Shown here one piece after another: positions 24,601 through 39,200 of a stretch of 64,000 nt of DNA. Under the pieces are notes generated by a model that worked only from the letters and a program-made list of their open reading frames with translations, did no database searches and was not told the origin of the DNA. Position 1 is the first letter of the stretch; each line of letters starts with the position of its first letter. This stretch comes from Dromaius novaehollandiae (lineage: Eukaryota > Chordata > Aves > Casuariiformes > Dromaiidae): positions 21,320,469 through 21,384,468 of the forward strand of contig NC_088112.1 in assembly GCF_036370855.1 (NCBI RefSeq), given 5' to 3'. The position numbers and the translations under genes are program-made.

Positions 24601-27600
24601 AGAAAATTGCAGGTTGGGCTCGAAGAGTAGATAAAGAAAGAGCCTTAAGACCCTCAGAGCCTCTTAAACAATAAAACGCAGTGCAATTTCTTTAAAAATT
24701 TATCTGAAACAGTGTCTTTGTGGTGTTTCTAAATGAGCTAATAACCCCAAATTACACTGGGGAAGGAATCCAAAAAAAGAAAGAAGCCGTTTCAGAGAGG
24801 TTTTTATGCGCTGAGGGAGTAACAATAGCACCACAGTCCAAGACGCTGCTCGCTACCTGCGGATCTCCGAGGGTTTTCCGGAGGAAGCTGGCAACATGGC
24901 CCTGGTTCCAGGCGGAGAAGGAGACCCTCGGGGAGGGGGCCAGGACCAGGGCACGTGGCAGCAGAGCCGGGAAGAGCCGCACGGGCTCAGGTCCCTGTGT
25001 GCAGCGCGCTGAGCTGCACTGCCAGGTCAGTCTACAGATATTAAACAGCCGGCTCAAGGCTTTCCTCCCCTCTCGTTTTAATAGCTCAGGGAGCACGGAT
25101 CACTTGGACTGTTTGCAAATGGGCAGGCTGGGGGGGTGCTTCGATTTTCTTTACATTTGGAATCGGCTGATGCACATGAGCAGCAGACATTCCTTAGACA
25201 TCCCCAAGCCAAAGGGTCGACCTCTGGGATAGCAGAAAGCTAATTTATAAATTAGCTCATTTATAAACTGATTGCAGTAAGAATATCCAGAAAAAGCTCA
25301 CATTCAAAAGAAATAATCCATGACACTAATTGCAAATGTACGTTAGATTTCAGCAGCTTGATATTCTGCTCCATTGAGCACCGTGATAAATAAGAGCTGA
25401 TACATACAAGTGGGAGATCCATTCAGTCTAATGAAACATTTGTTTGAATTAATTGGAAACATAGATTCTGTAGAGTATTACCACTGCATAGAGTATTACC
25501 CTGCATTTACTTACAATAGTGTATTTAGTAGTCCCATTCAAATTAACTGAGGTATCTGATCAGCTGAGTTCAACTGAAAAACCCTACTAGATACACTAAG
25601 AGTTGTGGGAACGTATTTTCTTACCAGAATCACACTTTTTCTGGTTACATTGCTATTTAATATTAGAATTACTCAGATTTAAACTTCTCTTCTGGTGGGC
25701 TGAACACGATCACTTTACCTTTTGGCAGCCTGCTCTTTCCCCACACCCTCGCAGACCACCCTCAGCCCGAGACTCCCGCAGGGACCCAGCTCCTGAGATG
25801 GTGCAAACCCGCCAACGGGCACCAATTTCAGCAAAGCTCCTGCCCAGCAGCTGGTCCTAGAGCACAAAAGCAAAAAGCCTAAAGCTAAAAAGATTCCTTA
25901 TATTTCTCCACCTTGGCAATCACAGCAGGTGGAATATATGGTTTCTTCCACATTCAGAAAACAACAGGTTTCCTCAGCCTTATCCCAAAGTGAACTCAGT
26001 TCAGGGCCCCAATCCAGCTACAGCAAGTTAAGAGACATGTTTGCACTAACTTTGTTGGGAACCAAAAAGATTTGCAAAGAAAATGCTGGCACATCTTTAA
26101 CAACACAGGAATTGAATCCTTTAGGGATTAATTAAAGTGCCCAGTACGCGTGCACTGCTCGGAGAAGCAGGTGTTCCCAATGTGCCTTCCGGACACCGGA
26201 GGGAAGCAGACCCAGCACAGTACAAAAGCTCGGGAACATAGACCTCACACGGAAAAGGTCCCTCAGATCCCTCCTGATCCTCAGTGATCCTCCCAATACC
26301 TTCAAAACATCAAACTAGAGAGCACTGAACTATGAAGAGGAGCTTCCTGAAGCCGTATGAGCGTTACATCGTGCTGCAGCTGGGTTAGGCGCCGGCTGTT
26401 CTCCCACCGACCCTCTTGAGGGAGCTTTCAGGATTGGTGTCAGCTCCCCGAACGCTGCAGGCAGACCTCAGCCCCTGTGAGAAGGAAACAGAGAGGAGGG
26501 TTTTGTATGAAATCACCAGATTGCAATTTAAAAGACATGCATTTCACTTTTCTTCCCAAAGACCTCTATTCAGTCATTTCATTCCTGCGTGCCTCAGCTT
26601 TCCAACCAGGAAAAAGCCATCCGTTCTCTCTTCTGCAGGGCAGTATTTCGAGCCTGCATCCATCAGCTCGGGGAATACCAAGAGGAGGGGAAGATCCTTG
26701 CTCCCCTTTGGTGCCAAAGGGAAAAGCCCCCTCTGCCCGAGGGGGTCACGGGAGCAGCCGGCAGAGCCGGGGGGGCTGCCGTGGTGCCCAGGCACCTCGC
26801 TGCGGCTCTGCTTGCAGATCATTGCATGGCAGGCACAATGGAAACAGGAATTACTGCCACAAAAACTTCACACTAAAAGAAGGCCAAAACCACAGTATCC
26901 TACTGTCATCCACCACGTGATTTTATTCTCTCACAAGTGTGTTTCATGACACAGCTGAAGCTCGCTTCTGGGAGAGGCAAAGCACCATTCTCAACAAGAC
27001 GCATGCATTTACACTGACTCTCCGCAGTGGTAAATGCATTACTATTCCAGCCGCGCTGAGCGTAACTGGCTGAAAAACACCGGTGGAAGTTAGGAAATAA
27101 GTATGCTTTTGTGAAGGCTCATCCAGCGCAGGGCTGCGGGACAGCAGTGAAACACTCAGCATAGCAATAAGGCGTTGTGCTCGTACGTGAACCACCGCTT
27201 TAGGCAGCCCGTGCTGCGTTTGCATGGGGGGGCACGCTGCAAGCTCAGCATGCGTGTGAGCACCGGGCATTGCCCGGGGGATAACGCACTGCCGTAGCTC
27301 CCCGCGGCACACTGAGCCGGAGTCAGGCGTCCGGCAAAGCCCAGGACACGCAGCTCTGCCATCGGCCCCGACTGCCTCGGCTGTATCCACCCGGGGTGGT
27401 CTTATGGGGGAAGCTGCTTACAGGCAATGGAAAACAAATGGGGTGGTTTTATATGTCATATAATGCTGGGCTATTAAAAGCAAAACAAAGATATGAACTT
27501 CATTATGGTCAGAAACATCTCTGTTTCATTAGAAACTGTTTGGTGTGTATAAAGCAAATACCTGGGAAACATCACAAGCAATCTCTTCCATTTCTTGGCC

Positions 27601-30162
27601 TATCCAAAAAGCCACGTTGGTAGATAAGCTCACATGGTTCAGATCAGATCCAACACACACAATTTTAGGGCACCTTAGTGAATTCAGCAAAAACAAATCA
27701 CATTTAGGCACCATTTCTGCAACAGAGGTGAGAGATCCCCTGGGTGCAGGTCACGGCACCAGGCCTGGTGGCTCAGCCCAGTCTGTGACACCACGAGGCC
27801 TCTTCTACACCCCAAAAATCACTTGCGCACACCTTGCACAGCCTGTTCACCCCAAGCTGGTGTGGGCCTGTCCCCAGGGGACTGGTCCAGCATGGTCAGA
27901 GCACAAGCCCACGGGCAGGGGTCTGCTGTGAAAGGGGTAGGGGGAAGAACTAAGCTTTCCCATTTCCTTGAAACTGTACTGTGAGTTACCTCCAGCCAAA
28001 ATGGTATTTATGAGGCAGGACGGGTTTGCGTGTCTATACCCGTATTTCATATAAACTCCTGTAATTCACCTATGTCTGGGTTCCTCCACCCAAAGACTCC
28101 CCTTGCTTTCAGCGGGGGATCAGCTTCAGGAGGATTAGACACTGGACAAGCAAACCCCGAGTTATACAAAGTACCGTGAAAGTGCACATTACGGGCCAAA
28201 TGAGTCATTTGTAAAGTCACCAAAGCTCTGCTGATTCGCACCAGGTGAGGAATTGGCCCTATTTTTTTTCTGTACATCCATAGGAAGACTTCTAAAAGAG
28301 TGCTTCACATCTCTAACCAGGACCTGTGAACTTTCCGTGCTGGAAGGATTTAGGAATCATAGGTGGAGGATTCAGGCCATAGAAATTTGTACTTTGTTCT
28401 CCCAAGACTGCACATGCCAGAAACAGAACGGTAAGTCACCTATTTCCTACCGACAAGCAGATTCAGGAATTCAGAGGAAGTGCCTGGGAAGGGCGATGGA
28501 GCAGAACCAGATTTCTTTGTAAACTAACAAGCTACAAATGAACGTTCAAAGGAAATTGCTTTAGCTTCTTACACAGAAAGCTTTAAGTGAATGTGACTTG
28601 ACTGCCTACAAGAGGAAAAAAAAGAGAGAGAAAGGAAAAAAACCTCTTTGAAACTCTTCGTAGCAGAGTTAGGCAACCCTCGAGGTGCCAGCTGCACAGA
28701 GGCAGAGCCAAAAAGCCTGGTACAAGCCCCAGCCGCGCTGTGCATCGCCCTCCGCGGTGGCAGAGAGCCCCAAAAGGCCACGGGGAGGGATGCAGCACGC
28801 AGCCTGCACCGCCCCAGCCAGCTCAGGGCAGCCTCCTGCTCCCCCCAGCCACCAACAGCCCTATAAAATTAAGACACTTCTTTACCACTTACACCAAACA
28901 CCCCAGCTTTGTTAAGCCCTCTTTTGCAAGTATCAGCAGCGAAACAAAAGTTATGAGTTTTCTCAGTATAAGAACATGAAAATATATGAGGCAAGTTGTT
29001 AGCTGGCATAAAGCGGCTGAGATTAATAGACTTGGACACAGCCAAGGGGACTTGCACCAGCTGAAGATCCAGCCTTGCTTATTAGCGTCCCACTAGGAGG
29101 ATTACATAAAAACGGCCTTTAAAAAAAATGAACAATAAACTTGCCACCTGGGTGTAATTTGTGGGTTCAGTATTTGTTTAGGTCATCACATATTTTGTGT
29201 CAAATGAAGCAGCTGTAAAGTAGCATAATATTTTGTCTAACATAAAATAACTCCATAAATGGAGATAAATTAACAAGAGTTCAGTTCAAACCAGACTCGG
29301 GCTTTGCGGTTTGTTTGGGCTTCTGCATCCTGCCTGCTCCACAGCCCGGGCGCGATTCAGGGGGGAAAGTCTCCCCGCCGCTCCGCCTGGAGCCCCGGCT
29401 GCACCGAGGGTGCAGCTACGTCTCTTGCCAGCTTTTTACAGTGGGTGACCCAATCCGATGAGCTAACAGGAACCTTACACCATTAAAGAGGAGAAAGCTC
29501 CGTCTGGGACTAAAAATAACATGTTTGACAGTCCAAAAAAAGGAATAAGTATGCTTTCCTAAGCATGTTGTAAATACTCAGCTGGACACTGGCTGTAACC
29601 GTCTCTTACTCATGAATTCTGTCTTCATAGTCACAGAAATAGAGAAAAGACCTAATCAACTACCTCACTCACTCAGTGAAGAATATTTTCCTGACAGTCC
29701 AATCCAGAGTCCTTTGCCAAGTCCAGCTAAGGGGATCCACATTTCTTCTGCAAAATCCCTTCCAGTATCAGAGACGCTTAGGGATGTTATTCCTGGGATC
29801 TGCTGTTGTGGGACAGACTTCATCCCTGCCTACAGCACAAAAGTGGCACGCACAGCGATGAGGTTCGTGTGAGCAGCAGGATGATGCTCGTACGCTGTCT
29901 GTGGACAGACTGGCAACAACTCAGTTTCAAATGAGTCATCAGCAGCCAATGTTCGGCAACTGCTAGATGCAGAGAAACCTCTCTGCTGCTGACCTCAGCT
30001 ACATGCCTTGTCCATCCCAGCTCTAGTTTGTTCAGAGGAGCCACCAAGATCCTCAGGGTTTCAGTGGCATTTCAAGAGTGCTAAACATCTCCCACCTTCT
30101 GCAGGTCTTCAGACCTGATCCAACTTTAAAGCTAGAACTCGGGACAAAGTCAGCCCTGCTTT
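21601..30162. other. Intergenic, no gene recognised
   Basis: GC-rich to about 24.5 kb, then mixed. Contents noted: a 22-bp tandem duplication (23,225-23,268), a DR1 nuclear-receptor-like site (23,673-23,685), a 20-bp perfect palindrome (25,238-25,257), and an 18-bp tandem duplication (25,471-25,505). Open frames up to about 177 codons overlap on both strands and show no domain. Confidence 0.6.
23225..23268. repeat. 22-bp tandem duplication with E-box/PstI motif
   Basis: Two copies of GGTCACCTGCAGATGC plus six bases (GACGCA or AATGCA). Each carries CACCTG. The junction creates a dyad, GCAGGTCACCTGC. Confidence 0.9.
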
Positions 30163-30232
30163 GAGGCACAGCGTGGGTCTGACGACCTCCAGGGCCCCTT
30201 CCAACCCAAGGGAGCCCACGGTTCTTCAAGCT
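30163..30232 (+). mobile_element. CR1 3'-end relic
   Basis: The plus-strand segment GTCTGACGACCTCCAGGGCC followed by CCTTCCAACCCAA matches the conserved CR1 3' tail (compare the intact copy near 2,017-2,060: GACTAGATGATCTCCAGAGG then TCCCTGCCAACC). Only about 60-70 bp are recognisable and it is well diverged, so this is an old fragment with uncertain ends. Confidence 0.6.
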
Positions 30233-33200
30233 GTTTTGCCAGGGCTTGTAGCCAGCACGTGCTAAGGAGTGCATTTCTGAGAGGCAAGTATAGATCAAAG
30301 TTGCAGCGCATACAAACGCTAAGGTCTGGGCTCCCTTGGCCAGATCTACACTCTACTCCTGGAATAGGCTGGCCAACACAAAGTAACTGCATGCTTTAAA
30401 ATCTTTCTCTAATCGAGCCTTCTAGATTAGCTTCTGCAGGGAGCCACCACTCATGGGCATGGGTGCCCAGCCCTGCACAAGTTCCTCAGGACCTGGCGTT
30501 CCTTGCTTCACTGTTTCCCAAACTTTGGTTCGCAAACCACTGGAAACATCTCAAAGCAGGGTGAAGCAGCTGCCAAACCCAAAGCAAAACTGAAGCCCAA
30601 CAACCCATACACACATTTCTGCATACAAGCAAATAAAATAGGGAGAGGAAAAAAAACCCAAACCCTAAAGTAGCCTCTTTGGTTGGTTGTAAATTAAAAC
30701 TACTGCACCAACACTAAACAAGAAATTCAATGAACTTTTTTCTCCCCAAAGGTTGGATTGTCCTGTGCTTACCAGCATGTGAGAAATAGTCTCCCATACC
30801 ACTTGTCTGAAAGGCACAAAGAGACTCGTGTTTTCCAGATGTCCCACAGCAAGGCACAGGAATACCCAGGCATGGGCAGCTGAACTGCACGCCCTGCTTG
30901 GCCGGCCCTGGCACTAACTAAACCACCTCATTCTCTTTGCAAAGTACTGCCTAAAGCATACTTCTTCTGTCAAGAATTATTTTTCCAGTCTCTCTTGAAA
31001 TAACAATAGTTCATCTATGTAAGAAATTCTACAAAAGCACAACTTGGAAAAATACCTGGGGATCCATAAACTAAAAAACTTCCTCGAACATATGTTTAAA
31101 CTATTCAGGTTTCTCCTGAGACGTTCTGAACAGGCACAATCAACCCGAGTCCATGAAAACAAAAAAGTAAATATCAACCTGTGCCAAACATTTGTGTGCT
31201 CTTTCCCTCTGCAGCTACACTGATTGCTTTAAAAGTAGTGCTGAAATTCAGATATTGAAAGAAACTGTGGAAGTTTCTTGGGGTGAACTAAAGAAACTAT
31301 GCAGCTTGGGCCCAGCAGAAACAGGAAACAAAATGCAATTTGACACTGCTACGCAACAAGAGCGGTACGGCACTATCGCAGGGGCAGCCAGCCCAGAGCA
31401 CAGCTAATTGGCAAAATTTGGGAGAGCCAACAACAGACTGACATTAGTGCTGCTGGGAAAAAATAACAAGCTTTAGAGCACCATTAAGATTTAAAGCCAA
31501 TCAAAAAACTTATTAAATCTTCAAAGAGTCACAGAGGAACTAAAAAGTCTGAACAACTCATTCTTCCTTCACATTTTATGAGAGCCCAAACTACCAGTAT
31601 TCGTTTGATCTTGTAACACCTTACCTTGCATTCCTAAACTTCCATAAAAATACCATATTCTTTGGCAACCAAACGTTATTTTGTATGTTATCTTTAAAAG
31701 GTGAAATAGTTTTGTTTTGATGCAATATCCTTAGTTTCTCCGGCTAACTGGTGTTTTATCCAAATAGACCTTTGAGCAAATGATCAGGCAGAACAGTGCC
31801 TTCAGCTCTGAACGTGTTTCAGACACATGCATCTTTTGCTTAAACCATGGGAGAGTAAATTAGAAGACTGGGTACAATTTCTAGCACAAGTTGCCTGTTT
31901 GCTTTGGAGCTGGATATTTAACCATTTGACGCTACAGTCATTCATTTGTTAGAGACATTATAGCATCTGCAAGGACAAATTTGAAGACAATGTTTGTAGA
32001 AGTCCCTTAAGTGTCTCAGAGAAGGAGACAGGGGTTATTTTCCTAATAAAGACCAGATATAGATTCATTACCGTAACGTAATATTGTGCTTCAAACAGAT
32101 ATTTAAAATATGTTCATAGCATTTGCTTTCCATGCTCCTTAAATTTTAATTCTTCAGAGTGTAACACATCTTTACTTCATAGCCAGTTCATACCCTCTCT
32201 TAAGAAAGCCAAAAGATGGCTGAGAAACAAAAGGAGCTGCATGTGTTAAGAAAGAAATAGCATGATTTGACTCTTTATTAGGTAGAATCTCTGATAACCC
32301 TAATTCCCCCTTAACACTCAAAATAAATACTCTCTAAGCTGCTCATTAAAATGACATTCCCACCATCTTTTCTGGGAGCTTTTCTGCTGCTGTCAGTGAA
32401 TATCAGATCAAAGTTTGCAATGCTGTTAGACATGTTTTTGTACAATGTCACCTAACAGCCTTACAGGTTCTTAAATATCTTTTATTTCAGTTGAACTCTG
32501 AGGGCAAATTCTACTCCAAATTATTCTGTACAGCTCTCTTAACCTAAATGAGTTGCCCAGATGCAACAAAAGGCAGAACTTCAGTCTGGTAAATACAATT
32601 TGAGTAACAATTTTTTCTTTTCACTTCCTTACACTCCAGTAAGTGTCAAACCTATTTCTGAGTAATGACAATTCCTTCAAAGTATTTTAAGAGTTTGTTT
32701 CAGGCTCAGCTTTTCGAAGTCTTAGTAACTGCACGACTGGAATGAGGGGAAAAAAGAAGATTAAATTATCATTTGTGCAGAACAAATTTCTTTAAGAAAT
32801 ATGCTCCAGAAGATATCCTAATGCAACAGTCTAAAGAGATCAGAAGAGGACCAAAAGGTCTTCAGCAGCAGAAGCTGGTAGGTTACTAGCTACATAATTA
32901 TGTGACAAGAACCTAATGATACCATAGGAAGGGGACGAACAAACCTGTGTTTGAACTTGGATGTTACATACCTTTTCCTCCAACTGCAGTCATCGCGTTC
33001 TCTGTCTCAGCCTTCGTTATGCCCATCTTACCTGTAATTTCAGTCACAGGTAAGAACAACCTACTACTAACCCTGTTAAAACTAACATGTTTTATTTTGA
33101 CCAAAACCTATTCACATAACCAGATGAGCAGGTAAGGGAAGAGTGGTGAGGAACTGCAGGCAGTAACTTCTTGGCCCACACAGCTGCAGTCAAGAAGGAT

Positions 33201-36200
33201 GGACACCTGCACCCTAACACTTCATAAACACAGAGTAAATCACCAGCTCAGACCTGAGCAGGGTCAGGCACAAACCTGCAGGTGGGCAGTTGCAGGGACT
33301 GACAAACGAAGGGAGCAGTGATGAATCGCTTTGTAGCAACAGTCACTGCAAAAGCAGAAAAGGAAACAAAAGAAACAGGATATGTCTGTTTAAGGAGGAT
33401 GATGCGTTACGTTCCAGCAGGCGTTTATGAAATCACGCTTATGTGCTAGAATACAAATATTGGTAATTACTTTTGTTTTTTGCCTGCTCAGTAAAGTTAC
33501 TGCTCGTATTTAGAGTTTCTGATTTGCACTGTTGCTTTTAGAACATTACATTTGTTTAATGCTCCAAGCATTTAGGAAGTCTGTGTGCACAAATGCAAAG
33601 CATAAAGGACTTAAAATACAAGGACCTCTATGAGACATTGGGCGGAATTACAGAGCTGAAGGACCCTAGATTTTTCCTGCACTGCCTTCAATGACAAATA
33701 ATTTAAACAATTTTAGATAATCCCTCAAATCTTAGGATGCCCATTTGCCTGGTGATAACACAGGATGTTCCCATTTGCCTACTAGCTTATGAACAATTCT
33801 CACCCTACAAGTGTTAGTCATAGCACTGCCTTCATTCCTTTCCAGTCGAAAATTGGATTAGGGAATATTAACAGGGAAATAAGCTAGGGACATATTAATT
33901 CAGAATAACGATCTTGCCTCTTTACGCCTATCTTGAAAATTCTATTTGCATGTGATTTGATTGCTTTGGGTCTGACATGGTGCCCAGGGGATTCACTCCC
34001 AGAAATGGTAGGATTTGGACACCACAGACTCTTAATTCCAGCCTGCAGGGTCTGATAGCGAGAGGATGGCTTAGACCATCTGTCTCTTAACAGTAACCAA
34101 AAAATCCAGCTTGAACTAAAGCCCATTGAAGAAATTATAAATTTTGCCACATACACCTTGAATTTTGGATCAGACTGACTTTTCCTCAACTGTCTTTTTG
34201 TACCCCATTCCCCCTCCCCCCAACCCATCTAGCCTGGGACCTCCAGTCTTTATTCACTGCACTAGCGATTGCCTGCACAGGGCCCAGTGCTGGTGCAGGA
34301 TGGGACTGTCTTGCAAGCGCATGTGTGCACACACAGTGATTTCTTCATTGAATGCTAATGGAGGATGGATGCTTATTCTTCAGTCTAGCTTGGACATCCC
34401 ATAGGATTTCACCTCAGAGACAAGATTCAAGCAAAGTATTTTTTCAAAAGATTTTTTTTTTTTTTTAACATCCTCCTCTCCAGCAATCTGATGGGCTCAG
34501 GAAACAGGTAGCATTAGAACTGTTAAGCATGCCTTCCATACCCAGGATAAACAATGCCAAATACGCTCTGCATTTTGCATCCAGTTCTAGGAGATATTTA
34601 TCTTAATTCACACAAGGGCAAAAGAAAGTGATGTCATGACTTTCTTCATATTAGTGGTTTTCACCTGTGGTCTGAAGATGCTCGTGCCTCTATAGGTGAC
34701 TTCTGTGGGGTCTGTGAAAAGTAAGTAGGGAAAGCAAGCTGATGCCTCACTAGGTTTCAGTTTGCTATTCAGGATCTCCATCTCCACTGGAAAACCTGTA
34801 GGAATATGCAAATAAAAAGGGTTAAAAATCACTGATCTGTTTAGTATAAGAACAGTAAATATAAAGAACATGAATATTTATAAATAAGATAAAGAACAGC
34901 CAAAGGGGAGGGGAAAAGTATCTTCTGAGAAGTACTACATTGTATATCTTACGTTCCATTCTCCCACCCCAAGCAATTTTATCCAGATTCTTTTGCCCTT
35001 GCCACGAGTAGTTTACAATTTGCAGAACGCAACCTTTTACACAGCATAACATCTCTCCAGAGCACTGCTAAATCCAGATCCCCCCCGTGGCAGCGTATCA
35101 GTACCCTCTGCACAGACAGGACCATCTTTACGTGGTGCAAGATAGCTGCCGATGAAGTGGGCCAAACCAGTTCTGCCAGACTGCACATCACAGATAAGAC
35201 AGCACACAGCTTACCCCTTGGTTTCAGCGTACCCTTTGTCCCTCTGTTCCTATCAGTTTAAGGCTGTGCAATAGTCTGAAATGAATTGGAAAGATTCTGG
35301 GAAATCCACCTACATAAACCTTTGTGATTACTGAGACTTAGTAACGGCATCCGTGGAACTCAGCCTTCCAAAAAAGTGAGTTTGCTGTACTTATCTCTGA
35401 ATGATAAAAGGCAAACTTTCCTTGACCTGCATAAATTAGGAACATTCAGCTTGATCCTCTCCAGTTGTCTGCATGCTGTAGCTGTGCAACGCCCAAAAAA
35501 GGAAGCATTGCTATTGACAGAGACAATAATTAGGATGATAAACACCAAAATCCCAAGGAAAGGCTGGAAACATATCCTGCTGAATGGGTACTTTAGATGA
35601 TTTTCAACTGCAGGAAGAAAAATGCATCAAATTTGCAGAATACACTAACAGCAGACATCTGTCATGATTCACAAGAAAATAACCTAAAGAAAGCTCAGTG
35701 TTCAGCTGCTCAGCTAACTGACTCATATTACGCCAGAGGTTTTGACTTTGTTCTTTCAGGCACTGTTTCTGACAGGAAATCAATCAGTTTAATCCTATAA
35801 TGAGAACAATTAGCCCTTACAGGAAAAGCAGATCTCTGCTGTAATCTCATCTTCTGTTTACAATATTATGCCAATATTTCTTGCTGTTTTCTCAACTGTT
35901 GCTCATCAGTCACGTGGGAGGCCACGGCACTGCCTGCAAGGACAGGCAAGCCATATAAAGAGCGAGCAACGGTTATTTCTATCCTCGCTCACAGCATGGG
36001 AGCAAATTCATTTCTCAGCAAAACCGATACAAGCAGTGAAGTTTTAGTATTAAAAGATCATATCTGTTTTAAATAGTGCAATGGGACATTCTGCAAGGGA
36101 CCCCCGAGAGCTGCCTTGTCCTTGTCCTTCTCCTCCACACCCACCATCAAGGTCACCCTTTGTGGAGAACAGGCTGCTGCTGTGCTCCGGCAAAGCTGAG

Positions 36201-39200
36201 CGATATCGTGTCGTCTCTTCCCCGTCGGAAAATCCATCTGCTGGCTCTTATCTCGTGTTTAGTCTGTACGGTTTCGGAGGTGGGGAGTTACCCTGCTGTC
36301 CAGCAGTCTGCAGAACCCCAAGCATAACAAGTTTAGGTAAATGACGCACAGCCTGATGAGCTAGTATTAGAGTAACACACAAATATTATCCCAGTAACAT
36401 TTGTCAGAACATAGGAGCAAACTCCATTGTGCATCTTGCAGGCCCTGCTGGTTTTTTACCCTCTAAGTACATTTAAAAATGACAAAAACCAACACGGACC
36501 TACCAGTCCTTACTGCAAATCTGGTTCTGTCGCCCAGCATTGAGGAGCATCAAAAGCAGAAGTAACCATGCGCCCTACTGCTTCTCCCGTGCAGCTCTCC
36601 TTGTAGTAACCCTGCAGAGCCTCGAGGAGCTGGCAACCTTCACTGCCCAAAGGCAGCTACGAAATAAGAAATTTTACTGGATCAACTAGATTTCCTTCAT
36701 TAACCTAACGATTTATATCACAGCTTGATTTTTTTTCTGTGGGAAGCTTGGATGCCTGAGAAACTTTTTATAAAAGATTTAGACAAACAAATGAATTAAA
36801 CAGAATTCAGAACGACAGCTTCCGACACCTGGGGACGTTCCAAAGAACTTTCAAAAGCCAAAATAATAACCCAGATCTGAGAGATTCTGCAGAGCCTACG
36901 AATTAATCTTTTTCAAACCTGCTGTTAAATCTGCCACAGAGTTCAGATTTGCCTGGACTTAATCCAAATAATGACTTTCAAAATTAAATGTTTTCACAGA
37001 ATCTTGGGGATTTTTTTTAAACTATTAAGAAATAACCTGAAACCATTAAGAATCTGTTGAATATGGAAAAGGTCCCAGCAGGGTTAGAAAGGCACCAGAA
37101 CATACTCATTTAGGTAATGGAGATGGAAAGTGGGATGAAACAGTCAAGGATTACTAACAAATGTAGGAAAGGAAAAGAGGTTATACTCTGAGAAACACCG
37201 ACTACGAGAAGGACAAATGAACCTACAGCTGCACAAATGCAATGAACCCTGGCTTGGGAGCTGTCGCTCCCACAAGAATTTGAAATTTGTTTAAGCAGCA
37301 TCATTTTCAGGGAGCATTTTCAATTGCAAACAGCACAGGGAACAAGCAGTGCTAGAACCTACGGCTGAACAGTCACAAAAAAAAATTTCAAACACAAAAC
37401 ATGAGCCAATGAACCTGAAACCTGTTTTTAATGAGTGCAACTATTAGGAAGGCTAACCCACAAGTTAATATCTAGTTTGCTGTTTAAAGCTACTTTTAAA
37501 TGTCAAACCTCTGTATTAAACTGCTCACAAATGATCTAAAGGGACTTTATTGATTTTTCTGCTCTACAATTAACTAACCTCATTATACTCCCACCTTCAT
37601 TTAAAAATAAAATATAAATACTTGTACCTAGTTTAAAATATTTCCAATGACAATTTATGCTGAAACAGAAAGCTCTCAGACCCAGGTTAACCACCACGAG
37701 TTCAAAGAGAGGGGGCTATAAAAATATTTTCCTTACTTTTATCATTAAAGTATTTTAATTCTCAGGTGATAAAAATTAACTGAGGTTGGGATTTTACATT
37801 TGCTACATTAGATACAAGTGCAATAAAAGATCTTTTAGAGAAGTCATCCATCTGGAACATCTGGGTAAACAAACTGCAAGAAATATTTCTGAATTTGATG
37901 AATGTCACTTTAAAATGAACTTATACAGGAATTTGCTACTTAAATGAGCAATAAGGGCAGCTGCACGTTCAAGCCTACAACGGAAGAATGTCTTTGGGCT
38001 TACTAGGCATTTGTAGAGAGGTGCTGCTATGTTTAACATACATGGACACTGCACCTTGACTTATTGTTTAGGAATAAGCTGGACATTCCTGATACAACTG
38101 TCAACTTCCACATTTCAGAAAACCTATTTTTAAAGATATTCTATGTCTTTATTTAGCCCAAAACATATGACGGTCAACAGCTTCTTTAGATGCCATTCCA
38201 TCAATGCACTGCATTAGCGTTTCCAAATGTAACCTTTCTACAAGGCAAATTGGGCATGACTGATGGATGAGTGAAAACTGTGATTCCCAGCACATTCCCA
38301 GTTACAGGTCACATATTCTTGTTGAATCGTTAATTATGCAGTGAAATGTATTCCGGCTACAGCCGGAGAGGTCACCACTGTACCTACCAGGCAGCTGAGG
38401 GCCAGCACCCACGCCGGGGACTCCACGCTGTCACGCTGATCTGCAGGAAGACGATGCTGGTGCGGTGGAGTTGTAAATGCCACACAAAAGCAAAGGAGCA
38501 TCCCCAAAACTCAAGCTGTGCCTGCCAGGAGGAAAGCCAGAAGTGCATAAAAATATGCTGAGCAACTTGGGCGCTGAACTGCACAGATGCAAGAGAGAGA
38601 TCCCTGTGCTAGCAAGTATTTAATCAAGCAGTTATATGGCTACAGATTTTTAGGCCCCCACATAAAAAACAAAAATAAAAGGCAGGCTTCAGCCACTGTG
38701 GGTTAACTTTGGGAAAAAAAAACAGAAACTTTAGCTTAGGAAGCCTTTTACAGATCTCTCTGACAACATAGTAATTTATTAAACTTACCAGGTCTATTGC
38801 TTGCTTTTTTTTCTCCACAGTCTGAAAATAAAGTCTTTTACAAAGGGCCTGGGGGCAGTGCAAAGAGGAAAGTAATTTATAACTGATTTACAGTCAAATT
38901 ATCTCTCTCAAGCAATTTATGAATGACTGACATCTATCTTGATAGGTAACGGAACACTGAAGAAAATGTTCATAACAGTTCAGAGTAGACAGAACAGTAA
39001 TTTCCATATCCATACATCAACTCACCACCCTTAAATTACTGTTAAAAAAAACAAAACAAAACAGAAATCTTACTTCTTCTAGACCCAGCCTTCTGCTATA
39101 GGGGACCCACAGCTAACTTCCAGCCTCCTGGAATTGCTCTAGGGATAAACAGCCAAACAGCCTCAGTCCAGGAGAAAGTAGTCCGCAGAACGGGAAATTC

